64,000 bases of DNA from an uncultured Gammaproteobacteria bacterium (GTDB lineage: Bacteria > Pseudomonadota > Gammaproteobacteria > Pseudomonadales > Pseudohongiellaceae). The translations under genes were made by a program, and so were the position numbers. The DNA is taken from positions 169,435 through 233,434 of the forward strand of contig CAJXVC010000007.1 in assembly GCA_913060975.1 (NCBI GenBank). The letters are read 5' to 3'. Positions 19,340-27,444 of the stretch are shown here, piece by piece; the stretch's first letter is position 1, and each line of letters begins with the position of its first letter. The notes beneath the pieces are model-generated. The model saw only the letters and a list, made by a program, of their open reading frames with translations. It ran no database searches and was not told where the DNA came from.

Positions 19340-19881
19340 TAACTTGTCTTACTTCCTTCGCCAGAAGCAGCGTCAGACTCGGACTGTTCCGCAGTGTTGT
19401 CTGCTAACTCTTTATTAGGCTCTGTCAGTTCTTGAGGGTCTGCCAGTTTCGGGTTCTTGCCGGTGCCATAAAGCTGCTTGCCAGCCTCAGCAACTTCCTT
19501 ACCGACATCTTCCAATTCTTGCTTGGCTGTTTCTATTTGCTCTTTGGCTTCTTCCTGATAAGACTCTTTGGGCGCGCCCGGATCGAAATCGTCGGAGCTA
19601 ACGATATTCTTGAATTTGGATTCAGTATCTTTGGCGGTTTTCTCGATGTTCGATTTCGCTTCTTCGATTTCGGCCATTACCGATTCATTGTGCAACTGGC
19701 GTCGGATCTCATCAGCGTTGAGTTCCCGTTCAATATCCGATTTCACCTTGTGGAAGCTGCGCCGAAATCGGCCGATCCAGAGGCTCGCGGTGCGAATTGC
19801 CATAGGCAGCTTTTCCGGGCCAATGACAATCAGCGCCACAATCGCGACCAGCAGTAACTCTGTTGAATGGATATTAAACAT
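19339..19881 (-). CDS. tatB: Twin-arginine translocase subunit TatB
   Basis: Single-pass membrane subunit that with TatC forms the Tat receptor complex. The ATG at 19881 gives [19 protein letters not shown], which matches the family start (E. coli MFDIGFSELLLV); an upstream TTG at 19911 would add ten unconserved residues and was not used. The transmembrane helix at 5-22 is followed by GPEKLP, the amphipathic helix and a long Glu/Lys-rich tail, 180 aa in total. The tail is highly charged and probably disordered. Confidence 0.92.
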   Translation of the reverse strand: MFNIHSTELLLVAIVALIVIGPEKLPMAIRTASLWIGRFRRSFHKVKSDIERELNADEIRRQLHNESVMAEIEEAKSNIEKTAKDTESKFKNIVSSDDFDPGAPKESYQEEAKEQIETAKQELEDVGKEVAEAGKQLYGTGKNPKLADPQELTEPNKELADNTAEQSESDAASGEGSKTS

Positions 19882-19967
19882 AGACCGGATTGCAAAACTG
19901 GCCGAAGACAACCCGGGGTGAGTTGTGTTCGGCGCAATTCATAAGTGTAAAGAGGTGACAGGAGAAA

Positions 19968-20207
19968 CTATTTATTGCTCTCAACTTTTTCCGCAGTAGC
20001 GTCAATGGTTTCGCCACTGGAGTCTTCTTGCTTTTCTTCGGATTCAGAATCAGAGTCGGCTTCGTCGTCCTTGATGGCGGACTTGAAACCCTTCAAGGCA
20101 CCACCAAGATCAGAGCCCAGATTGCGCAATTTTTTGGTGCCGAAAAGCATAACCACGATCAATAAAATGATTAGCAGCTGCCAAATACCAATACCACCTA
20201 CACCCAT
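19968..20207 (-). CDS. tatA: Twin-arginine translocase subunit TatA
   Basis: Pore-forming Tat component. The ATG at 20207 has a GGAGG six nt upstream (20214-20218, minus strand) and gives [19 protein letters not shown], the normal TatA start; an upstream TTG would fall inside that ribosome site. One membrane helix, the hinge [14 protein letters not shown], an amphipathic helix and an acidic Asp/Ser/Glu tail follow, 79 aa in total. First gene of tatABC, downstream of the his genes. Confidence 0.94.
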   Translation of the reverse strand: MGVGGIGIWQLLIILLIVVMLFGTKKLRNLGSDLGGALKGFKSAIKDDEADSDSESEEKQEDSSGETIDATAEKVESNK

Positions 20208-20252
20208 AATAAACCTCCACAACCGGCAGCCTGATTTTCAAGCTACCGTAAT

Positions 20253-20588
20253 TTAATTCGTTCGAGACGCCTTCTCTTCGAGGCCGGATATGTTAAAGCG
20301 TTTTTCCAGTTCGTCCAACACTTGTGCCTGATCCAGGCCAAGATGGCTTAGCATGACCAGCGTATGAAACCACAGGTCTGCCGTCTCGTGGATTACCGCA
20401 TTTTTCGTGTCTTGCGCCCCATTAGCGCAGTCTTTGGCCGCCAGTATCGTTTCGGTGGCTTCTTCGCCTACCTTCTCGAGAATCTTGTTGAGCCCTTTGG
20501 CATTCAGGCTGGCCACATAAGACGAATCAGCAGCAGCCTGTTTCCGCTCTTCAATCACGACCTGTAACTGTTCCAGTACCTTGCTCAT
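20253..20588 (-). CDS. hisE: Phosphoribosyl-ATP pyrophosphatase HisE
   Basis: Second step of histidine synthesis, PR-ATP to PR-AMP. The 111-aa protein carries the all-alpha NTP pyrophosphohydrolase signature [15 protein letters not shown] followed by [13 protein letters not shown], with the metal-binding acidic residues. In enterics HisI and HisE are fused; here they are separate genes 19 nt apart in one direction, the arrangement of Pseudomonas, again next to tatABC. Confidence 0.95.
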   Translation of the reverse strand: MSKVLEQLQVVIEERKQAAADSSYVASLNAKGLNKILEKVGEEATETILAAKDCANGAQDTKNAVIHETADLWFHTLVMLSHLGLDQAQVLDELEKRFNISGLEEKASRTN

Positions 20589-20607
20589 TGTCTAACTACC
20601 AGGATAA

Positions 20608-20997
20608 TCAGGATTTGCCGTACAGCTCGGCGGGTTGCTTTAAAACAGGCTCGGTAACAGCCCACTCTTCGCTGTCGAGACGCTGGAAATAGCAGCTCTC
20701 ACGCCCCGTATGACAGGCTATACCGCCAATCTGCCTGACGACGTAACACAAGCTGTCATTGTCGCAATCAAGGTAGACATCTACAAGCTCTTGCACGTTG
20801 CCCGAATCCTCTCCCTTGCGCCACAATTTCTGACGGGAGCGGGACCAGTAGACACCGCGTTTTTCGCTTACAGCCACGGCCAATGCCTCGCGATTTACCC
20901 AGGCTTGCATAAGCAAGCGGCCTGAGTCGGCATCCTGCGTAATCACTGGGGCGAGACCATCACTGTTCCATTGGATCTGGTCGAGGTAGGAGGACAT
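20608..20997 (-). CDS. hisI: Phosphoribosyl-AMP cyclohydrolase HisI
   Basis: Third step of histidine synthesis. Hallmarks are MQAWVNREAL, YWSRSRQKLWRKGEDSGN and the zinc-binding DCDNDSLCYVV and ACHTGRESCYF. The ATG at 20997 gives MSSYLDQIQWNSDGLAPV, which lines up with other proteobacterial HisI starts. An alternative GTG at 21018 overlaps the ubiB stop (GTGA) and would add seven residues. Neither has a strong ribosome site, so the start remains uncertain. Confidence 0.93.
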   Translation of the reverse strand: MSSYLDQIQWNSDGLAPVITQDADSGRLLMQAWVNREALAVAVSEKRGVYWSRSRQKLWRKGEDSGNVQELVDVYLDCDNDSLCYVVRQIGGIACHTGRESCYFQRLDSEEWAVTEPVLKQPAELYGKS

Positions 20998-21014
20998 GGC
21001 TGAAGTATGCGCTT

Positions 21015-22655
21015 TCACTGCTTAAAACTCAAAAGGAACACGCCCACTGCGGCCAGGCCTACAGTAATGATGGAGCCCGTTGTTAAGACGGACTGCACGG
21101 CCGGCAGCAGCGTAATGCCGGCCGCTGCCAGAACAATTATACCACCGCGCTGACGACGCTGTGCCTGTAGTTCGCGCAGCTTGCGAGTCGCTTCCAACTG
21201 CTCTGCCAGTGTGGCATTGATGCTGGTCAGCTTGTCAGCCTGAACCAGCGCATTGATTACCTGTACTGGCAGGTGGGGCAGTTGATCGAGCCAGTTCGGT
21301 AGCTGTTCTTTTAATTCTTCGAATAACGTAAATGGGCTGAGCTGTTTGCGTTGCCAGTTTTCCAGAAACGGCAGCGCGGTTTGCCACAGGTCGAGATCGG
21401 GATAGAGTTGTCGGCCCATGCCTTCGACATTCAGCAAGGTTTTCTGCAGCAACACAAGAGATGGCTGCACTTCCATATTGAAGCGACCGGCGGTACTGAA
21501 CAGTTGCACCAGCAGGTGTGCAAAAGAGATATCTTTCAGGGGCTTTTCGAAAATGGGCTCGCAGACACTGCGCATCGCCGATTCGAAAGCATGGACCTGT
21601 GTTTCTGGTGGCACCCAGCCACATTCCACGTGCAACTCGGCCACCCGGCGATAATCACGCTTGAAGATGGCGAGCAGATTCTTGGCCAGATAATCCTTAT
21701 CGTCTCTGGAGAGCGAACCAATAATCGCGCAGTCGATGGCAATATATTGTGGATTCTCCGGGTGCTCTCGGGCGACAAATATATTGCCCGGGTGCATGTC
21801 GGCATGGAAAAAGTTGTGTTCGAAAACCTGTGAGAAGAAAATATTAACGCCAGTTTCTGCGAGCTTCTTCAGGTTAATGTTGCAATCATGCAGGGCATTG
21901 ATGTCAGTTACAGGAATGCCGTAGATGCGCTCCATAACAAGTATATTACGGCGCGTGTAGTCCCAATAGATCTTCGGCACATAGAGGTCAGGTGAGCCTT
22001 CGAAATTGCGCTTTAACTGTGAGGCATTGGCACCTTCAGCTTGCAGATTCAACTCGCCAAGTATCACGCCTTCGTAATCGTTAACCACTTCTACAGGGCG
22101 CAGGCGCTTGCCAAATTTAGTGCGCGTGGCGATCAGGCGAGCTACCCATTTCAGTAGCTTGATATCCTGGCGGACAGTGTCTTCAATGCCGGGTCGCAAT
22201 ACTTTGACTACGACTTCCTCACCGCTGTGGAGTGTTGCCCGGTGGACCTGGGCAACAGATGCCGAGGCAAAGGGTTGGCTGTCAAGAGAGCGAAAGACTT
22301 CAGTAGCCGGCGCGTCGAGCGTGTCGGCAACAATCTGTTCAATGCTCGGGCTGGTGAACGGTGGCACGTTGTCTTGCAGTGAACGCAGCTCCTCGGCCAA
22401 TTCAACAGCGATGAAATCGCGCCGGGTCGAGAGCAATTGTCCGAACTTGATGTAGATAGGCCCCAATTCTTCCATAGCCAGTCGCAGGCGCTGGTTACGT
22501 GTAAAATGCCGGGCCTTGCTGAATGCCCAGCGTAGCTTCCAGGGCAACAGCGCCAGGCGCAGCAATGCCGTACCAGGCTGACCGACCAGAAAGGCATCCA
22601 GACGGTATTTGGCAATGACGCTGATAATGCGAATAAGGCGAGGCAGGTGCGACAC
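21015..22655 (-). CDS. ubiB: Ubiquinone biosynthesis kinase-like protein UbiB
   Basis: Atypical kinase/ATPase (ABC1/ADCK family) needed for ubiquinone synthesis, perhaps by handling membrane-bound intermediates. The 546-aa length matches E. coli UbiB. The family KxGQ motif appears as YIKFGQLLSTRRD; the Ala-rich nucleotide loop as SASVAQVH; then VVVKVLRP, HADMHPGNIFV and IDCAIIGSL. Two hydrophobic helices at the C-terminus anchor it to the inner membrane. Start is GTG. It belongs to the ubiE-ubiJ-ubiB run. Confidence 0.96.
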   Translation of the reverse strand: MSHLPRLIRIISVIAKYRLDAFLVGQPGTALLRLALLPWKLRWAFSKARHFTRNQRLRLAMEELGPIYIKFGQLLSTRRDFIAVELAEELRSLQDNVPPFTSPSIEQIVADTLDAPATEVFRSLDSQPFASASVAQVHRATLHSGEEVVVKVLRPGIEDTVRQDIKLLKWVARLIATRTKFGKRLRPVEVVNDYEGVILGELNLQAEGANASQLKRNFEGSPDLYVPKIYWDYTRRNILVMERIYGIPVTDINALHDCNINLKKLAETGVNIFFSQVFEHNFFHADMHPGNIFVAREHPENPQYIAIDCAIIGSLSRDDKDYLAKNLLAIFKRDYRRVAELHVECGWVPPETQVHAFESAMRSVCEPIFEKPLKDISFAHLLVQLFSTAGRFNMEVQPSLVLLQKTLLNVEGMGRQLYPDLDLWQTALPFLENWQRKQLSPFTLFEELKEQLPNWLDQLPHLPVQVINALVQADKLTSINATLAEQLEATRKLRELQAQRRQRGGIIVLAAAGITLLPAVQSVLTTGSIITVGLAAVGVFLLSFKQ

Positions 22656-22749
22656 GAGCTACAGTTTCAAGTCAGGAATTTGCGGGCTTGCAAAGATAGC
22701 ACTTGAGTCAGAGGCTAACAAGCGAATAAAGTAAATAATTGTTTGTGAA

Positions 22750-23385
22750 TCAATCGCTTAGTTCATCGATGCGGGCTTCGAAGGCGGCTAGTCGGGCACC
22801 GGTTCGGTCAATTTGCAGCTTGAGCGAGTCAAGCTCACCCATAAACAGGGCCACGTCATCCTGATGCGGCACTATCTCGCGTTCGTCCTTGAGGTAGTAC
22901 TCAATACTGCGCCGCAGACGCTGCGCCGAGTCGGTAATCATGCTTTCGCTGCGCTGCTGGAATTTACCCAGCTCATGGGTCAGGTGATCACCAATCAAGG
23001 GTGCCAGATAGTCTTGCCAATCCACATCCAGTTGTTTGCAGGTCAGGTAGAAATCCTGCACCAGTGACGCATCACCATCGATGCGGATCTTGTCGTTCAC
23101 CAGTGCGCGTTCGGAAGTCTCGCTGGTCAACAAACCCAGCAGGTCAACGAACTTGCCACTAATGCTGGCGTCAGGAATAACGCCCAGTGCGGTGGCGCTA
23201 TGTGCTGATAATTGCAGCCCCTGGGTATCGATCTGCAGGATCAGATTTTGTGTCGGCGAGGTGCTGCTAACCGCAAATGTCTTGCCGGCAAAGGCGGCAA
23301 ACTGGCGGCGCAGATAGTCATCGCGCTGAATCAGCTGATTCAACAATTGCTCGACTGGCCAGAGAATCAGGCTGCTCAGCATCAC
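22750..23385 (-). CDS. ubiJ: Ubiquinone biosynthesis accessory factor UbiJ
   Basis: SCP2-type lipid-binding protein that with UbiK assists the Ubi metabolon. The 211-aa protein has an N-terminal SCP2 sterol-carrier-like domain (about 15-125) containing SISGKFVDLLGLL, and a C-terminal helical/coiled-coil end rich in charged residues (LKLQIDRTGARLAAFEARIDEL). Identification relies on this architecture together with its place between ubiE (2 nt upstream) and ubiB, which is invariant in many gammaproteobacteria. Confidence 0.88.
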   Translation of the reverse strand: MMLSSLILWPVEQLLNQLIQRDDYLRRQFAAFAGKTFAVSSTSPTQNLILQIDTQGLQLSAHSATALGVIPDASISGKFVDLLGLLTSETSERALVNDKIRIDGDASLVQDFYLTCKQLDVDWQDYLAPLIGDHLTHELGKFQQRSESMITDSAQRLRRSIEYYLKDEREIVPHQDDVALFMGELDSLKLQIDRTGARLAAFEARIDELSD

Positions 23386-23387
23386 GA

Positions 23388-24149
23388 TTAGGTGGCTTTG
23401 AAACCGACATGAATAGCACAGACGCCATTCATTACATCGTGATAGCGACAGTTGCTCAGGCCGGCATTTTCCATCATGCCCAGCAGGGTTTCCTGATCAG
23501 GATGCATGCGGATGGACTCGACCAGATATTGATAGCTTTGGGAATCACCAACCACCATCTGGCCAGCGATGGGCCACAGTTTGGAGTAGGCATCGTAAGC
23601 ATGACCAACTAATGCGTTACGGGGTTTGGAGAATTCCAGAATGACAACGCGACCACCCGGTTTTAAAACCCGGTTCATGGAGGCCAGAGCGGCGTCCTTG
23701 TCGGTGACATTGCGCAAACCGTAGGCAATGCAGATGCAATCGAAACTGTTGTCAGCAAAGGGCAGTTCTTCGGCATTGACTTGCACGACTTCAATATTGT
23801 CGTTAATACCCAAGTCGATTAGTCGATCACGACCAACCTGCAACATGGCCTCATTAATGTCTGCCAACACGACCTTGCCAGTAGGCCCGACCAACGGTGA
23901 GAAGCGAATGCTGAAATCACCTGTACCACCGGCTAAATCGAGAACGGTCTGGCCGTTGCGAATGGCAGTGAGTTCAACAGTGTAACGCTTGACCAGACGG
24001 TGAGACCCCAGTGACATGATGTCATTCATCAAGTCATAGCGACTGGCGACAGAGCGGAACACCTGTCCAACTCGTTCTACTTTTTCTGCAACAGGAACCT
24101 GCTGGTAACCAAAATGCGTGGTGGATTCGTCTTCGCGTGAATCACTCAT
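23388..24149 (-). CDS. ubiE: Ubiquinone/menaquinone methyltransferase UbiE
   Basis: SAM-dependent C-methyltransferase of ubiquinone (and, where present, menaquinone) synthesis. The 253-aa protein shows the UbiE signature YDLMNDIMSLGSHRLVKR, the SAM motif VLDLAGGTGDFS, and the second family signature RVLKPGGRVVILEFSKP. Length and start are normal. Two nt separate its stop from ubiJ. A DUF971 gene lies 25 nt upstream and hslU beyond it, so the run may be one long transcript. Confidence 0.97.
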   Translation of the reverse strand: MSDSREDESTTHFGYQQVPVAEKVERVGQVFRSVASRYDLMNDIMSLGSHRLVKRYTVELTAIRNGQTVLDLAGGTGDFSIRFSPLVGPTGKVVLADINEAMLQVGRDRLIDLGINDNIEVVQVNAEELPFADNSFDCICIAYGLRNVTDKDAALASMNRVLKPGGRVVILEFSKPRNALVGHAYDAYSKLWPIAGQMVVGDSQSYQYLVESIRMHPDQETLLGMMENAGLSNCRYHDVMNGVCAIHVGFKAT

Positions 24150-24174
24150 GGAACAGGTCCGCTAGAGAAATGAA

Positions 24175-24588
24175 TTAATTGGCTGGTGAGGGCTTGATTG
24201 TAAGCACCTGCGTATCCGCTGGCAATGGAGTGCGACTGGCGCCTGCGTCTTTTAGCTTGTTCAGATAGTCTTCCCAGAGCGTGTCGTGGTCCCGGCCGAG
24301 CTCGCGTAAATAGGACCAACTGAAGATGCCTGTGTTGTGGCCATCATCAAAATCCAGCTTGATGGCGTAGTTACCAACGGCATTGACGGCGACTATTTGC
24401 ACATCCTTCTTGCCGGTTTGCAGGACTTCTTGACCTTTACCGTGCCCGCGCACCTCGGCCGAAGGGCTGTGTACGCGCAGAAATTCGGCGCTTAGTACAT
24501 AGCGCTCGGTGTCACTGTAGGTCAATTCCAGCGTGGCTGACCGCTTGTGCAATTCGATGGCGATTGGTGCTGTAGTGTCGGCTGGCAT
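24175..24588 (-). CDS. DUF971 family protein (GBBH-like N-terminal domain)
   Basis: A 137-aa protein made of one DUF971 (gamma-butyrobetaine hydroxylase-like N-terminal) domain: LELTYSDTERYVLSAEFLRVHSPSAEV, then NYAIKLDFDDGHNTGIFSWSYLREL. In iron-sulfur or oxygenase proteins this domain is an accessory module; its role as a stand-alone protein is not established. It sits between hslU and ubiE, a placement common in gammaproteobacteria, and is probably co-transcribed (gaps 23 and 25 nt). No signal peptide or membrane segment. Confidence 0.85.
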   Translation of the reverse strand: MPADTTAPIAIELHKRSATLELTYSDTERYVLSAEFLRVHSPSAEVRGHGKGQEVLQTGKKDVQIVAVNAVGNYAIKLDFDDGHNTGIFSWSYLRELGRDHDTLWEDYLNKLKDAGASRTPLPADTQVLTIKPSPAN

Positions 24589-24611
24589 TGGTTTTGGCTT
24601 CGCTATTGTGA

Positions 24612-25949
24612 TTACAGGATATAGCGACTGAGGTCTTCGTCCGCGGCCAGCTCGCCTAATTGTTGTTCAACATAGGCGCTGTCGATAACCAGTTCCTGCT
24701 TGTCACTGTCGCCTAGGTTGGCCGCTGAAAAAGACACTTCTTCAAGCAGTCTCTCCATGACCGTGTGCAAGCGACGTGCACCGATATTCTCAGTGCGCTC
24801 ATTGACTTGCCATGCAGTCTCGGCAATTTTCTTGATGCCATCCTTGCTGAATGTCAGCGTCAGATTTTCTGTCCCCAGTAGCGCCTGATATTGCTCGGTA
24901 AGAGAGGCACTTGGCTCCTCGAGAATGCGCTCGAAATCGTGGGCGCTGAGCGCATCCAGTTCAACACGAATCGGCAGACGACCCTGCAGTTCAGGAATCA
25001 GATCAGATGGCTTGGAGAGGTGGAAAGCACCCGAGGCAATAAACAAAATATGGTCAGTTTTTATACTGCCAAATTTGGTAGAGATTGTTGAGCCTTCTAT
25101 CAAAGGCAGCAAGTCTCGTTGTACACCTTCCCGCGATACGCCGGCACCGCCCTGGTCATGACGATTGGTGACTTTGTCGATTTCATCGATGAAGACGATG
25201 CCAGTCTGCTCGGTAATTTCCACGGCTCGGTTCTTGATGTCTTCTTCGTTTATCAGCTTGGCTGCTTCTTCATCCTTGACGAGCTTGAATGCTGCTTTGA
25301 CTGGCATTCGACGAGACTTCTTTTGCCCGGAGTTCATGTTGGAGAACATGTTCTTCAATTGGCTGGTCATGTCTTCCAGCCCCGGTGGCGCCATGATTTC
25401 TACACCAGCCGGTGAGTCGGCAACCTTGATTTCAATTTCTCTGTCGTCCAGCTCACCCTCGCGCAATTTCTTGCGGAATAATTGCCGGGCAGTGGACTGG
25501 GAGTCTGATTCATCTTCGTTGTCTTCTTGTCTGGCCTGCGGCAGCAAGACATCGAGGATGCGTTCTTCGGCAAGATCTTCAGCCAGATGCTGTACTTTCT
25601 GGATTTCCTTTTCCCGCAACATCTTGATGGCCACGTCGACCAGATCGCGAATAATGGATTCCACGTCGCGACCGACATAGCCCACCTCGGTGAACTTGGT
25701 GGCTTCAACTTTGATAAAGGGAGCCTCGGCCAGTTTGGCCAGGCGTCGGGCAATTTCAGTTTTGCCCACACCGGTAGGGCCGATCATGAGAATGTTCTTG
25801 GGCGTAATCTCGTTGCGCAGTTCTTCGGCCAGTTTCATGCGCCGCCAGCGATTGCGCAGGGCAATCGCCACGGCGCGCTTGGCTTTATCCTGGCCGACGA
25901 TGTGCTTGTCCAGTTCGGAGGTGATTTCTTGTGGTGTCATCTGTGACAT
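24612..25949 (-). CDS. hslU: ATP-dependent protease ATPase subunit HslU
   Basis: AAA+ unfoldase of the HslUV (ClpYQ) protease. The 445-aa protein contains Walker [16 protein letters not shown], the pore loop GYVGRD, the intermediate I-domain (about 110-245), Walker B VFIDEIDK, and ends DLSRYIL, the C-terminal tail that docks into HslV and activates it. It follows hslV by 46 nt on the same strand as the standard hslVU pair. Confidence 0.97.
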   Translation of the reverse strand: MSQMTPQEITSELDKHIVGQDKAKRAVAIALRNRWRRMKLAEELRNEITPKNILMIGPTGVGKTEIARRLAKLAEAPFIKVEATKFTEVGYVGRDVESIIRDLVDVAIKMLREKEIQKVQHLAEDLAEERILDVLLPQARQEDNEDESDSQSTARQLFRKKLREGELDDREIEIKVADSPAGVEIMAPPGLEDMTSQLKNMFSNMNSGQKKSRRMPVKAAFKLVKDEEAAKLINEEDIKNRAVEITEQTGIVFIDEIDKVTNRHDQGGAGVSREGVQRDLLPLIEGSTISTKFGSIKTDHILFIASGAFHLSKPSDLIPELQGRLPIRVELDALSAHDFERILEEPSASLTEQYQALLGTENLTLTFSKDGIKKIAETAWQVNERTENIGARRLHTVMERLLEEVSFSAANLGDSDKQELVIDSAYVEQQLGELAADEDLSRYIL

Positions 25950-25995
25950 GGGTTCAATCCTGTTGCGGTTTCAAGACGCGGATGAAGGGGCGGTC

Positions 25996-26535
25996 TTAAA
26001 ATTCAAGTTCTTCGATGGTGAGCGTCTGATTGGTATAGACACAAATGTCGGCAGCGATGTGCAGAGATTTTTCGACGATGTTGCGGGCATCCAGTTCCGT
26101 GTTGGCCAGCAATGCTCTGGCAGCGGACAGGGCGAAAGAGCCCCCCGATCCAATTGCCATGATGGAGTCTTCCGGTTCGATGACGTCGCCATTGCCGGTA
26201 ATGATCAATGAGGTCTCTTTGTCGGCAACCACGAGCAGGGCTTCAAGGCGGCGCAATGAGCGTTCGGTGCGCCAGAGCTTGGCCAATTCCACGGCCGCGC
26301 GGGTCAATTTGCCGGAGTGTTTCTCAAGTTGCTCTTCAAAGCGTTCGAAGAGAGTGAACGCATCTGCCGTGCCGCCGGCGAATCCGGCCAGAATCTGATC
26401 TTTATAGAGACGCCGCACTTTGCGTGCGTTGCCTTTCATCACGGTATTGCCCTGTGAAACCTGGCCATCACCGCCGATGACTACTTGATTGCCGCGACGG
26501 ACCGATACGATCGTCGTGCCTCTATATTGCTCCAA
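25996..26535 (-). CDS. hslV: ATP-dependent protease peptidase subunit HslV
   Basis: Threonine protease of the HslUV complex. The core is canonical: [47 protein letters not shown] and a C-terminal TIEEL. The reading frame starts at a TTG and encodes six residues, MEQYRG, before the catalytic Thr7, with GGAGG seven nt upstream. E. coli HslV has only Met there, so exposure of the catalytic threonine here needs removal of a short pro-segment; similar extended N-termini are known in other proteobacteria. Confidence 0.96.
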   Translation of the reverse strand: MEQYRGTTIVSVRRGNQVVIGGDGQVSQGNTVMKGNARKVRRLYKDQILAGFAGGTADAFTLFERFEEQLEKHSGKLTRAAVELAKLWRTERSLRRLEALLVVADKETSLIITGNGDVIEPEDSIMAIGSGGSFALSAARALLANTELDARNIVEKSLHIAADICVYTNQTLTIEELEF

Positions 26536-26700
26536 ATCAACCTCCAGCAGTTGTCGTGATTACACTAACACACCGGGCTGTTCATGGATGGCCCCGACGC
26601 GCTGCGGAAGCTTCTGAATATTGGGCACTATGGGGGAATTTCAAGTCACAAGTGCGCCAGTCTCGAACCCAGGTTCAGCCCCGGAATGTGCAGGCAAGAC

Positions 26701-27285
26701 TTATTGAATGCTGGTGCGTAGGGCGGGAATGTTGTTGCGGCGCAGAATCCGCTCGGCGTCATCAAGCTGGCCATGGGTTCTGTAGGGGCCGGACTGCACC
26801 AAATATAGTGTGCGACCGGTGAGTTGCTGGGTCTTGACCAGAACATTCAGCCCCAGAGTCTGCTGTCGTCGCACTTCCTGCTCGGCAGCGGAGCGCTGCT
26901 GGAACGCGCCAGTCTGCAGCATATAAGGCACAGGCAGCGGGTCCTCAGGGGAGGCGACATGAACCGGAACGGCATCTACTGACACTTCGTAACTGGGTAG
27001 TTCGGTGTAGAACTCAAGGCGCAGTGCTTCTTCCTCGGCGGGAAGCGGATCACTGGCTGGAGTCTGGACCGCTGCTGCTGGTTGTGGATTGGGGACATTG
27101 CCAGCCACGTTATTGTTTGTCAGTGGCGGTACTTGGCCAGACATGTAAAACAATACGCAGCCGAACACGCCCAAAGCGGCGCCGACCAGTATGCCGGTGA
27201 ACATCATCGACCAGGCAGGAGGAGTTTGTGCCGGCTTCTTCTCCAGCAGCGGTTCAGGTCGAATTTTGGCGAAGTCGTGCGTCAC
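26701..27285 (-). CDS. SPOR-domain cell-division protein (FtsN-like)
   Basis: A 194-aa bitopic inner-membrane protein: short cytoplasmic N-terminus, one transmembrane helix at about 27-49 (WSMMFTGILVGAALGVFGC), a Pro/Ala-rich periplasmic linker, and a C-terminal SPOR domain (about 115-190; YMLQTGAFQQRSAAEQEV, then LYLVQSGPYRTHGQLDDAERIL). SPOR domains bind denuded septal peptidoglycan. Its place between priA and hslVU is that of ftsN in many gammaproteobacteria, which supports an FtsN role, but the essential FtsN activation segment cannot be verified here. Confidence 0.8.
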   Translation of the reverse strand: MTHDFAKIRPEPLLEKKPAQTPPAWSMMFTGILVGAALGVFGCVLFYMSGQVPPLTNNNVAGNVPNPQPAAAVQTPASDPLPAEEEALRLEFYTELPSYEVSVDAVPVHVASPEDPLPVPYMLQTGAFQQRSAAEQEVRRQQTLGLNVLVKTQQLTGRTLYLVQSGPYRTHGQLDDAERILRRNNIPALRTSIQ

Positions 27286-27444
27286 TCAGGGCTTACTCTC
27301 AAAGGCTAAGATATTGTTTTGTCGGTGGTTTATGAATATACACGGCTGGCACTCCAATTATCGGTAGCCGGCCGCCAAGCTGAAGTGAAATTTCACTGCA
27401 GTGCGGCACTTCAGAGCACCAGTGTCTTATAAAACCGGTTCTGA

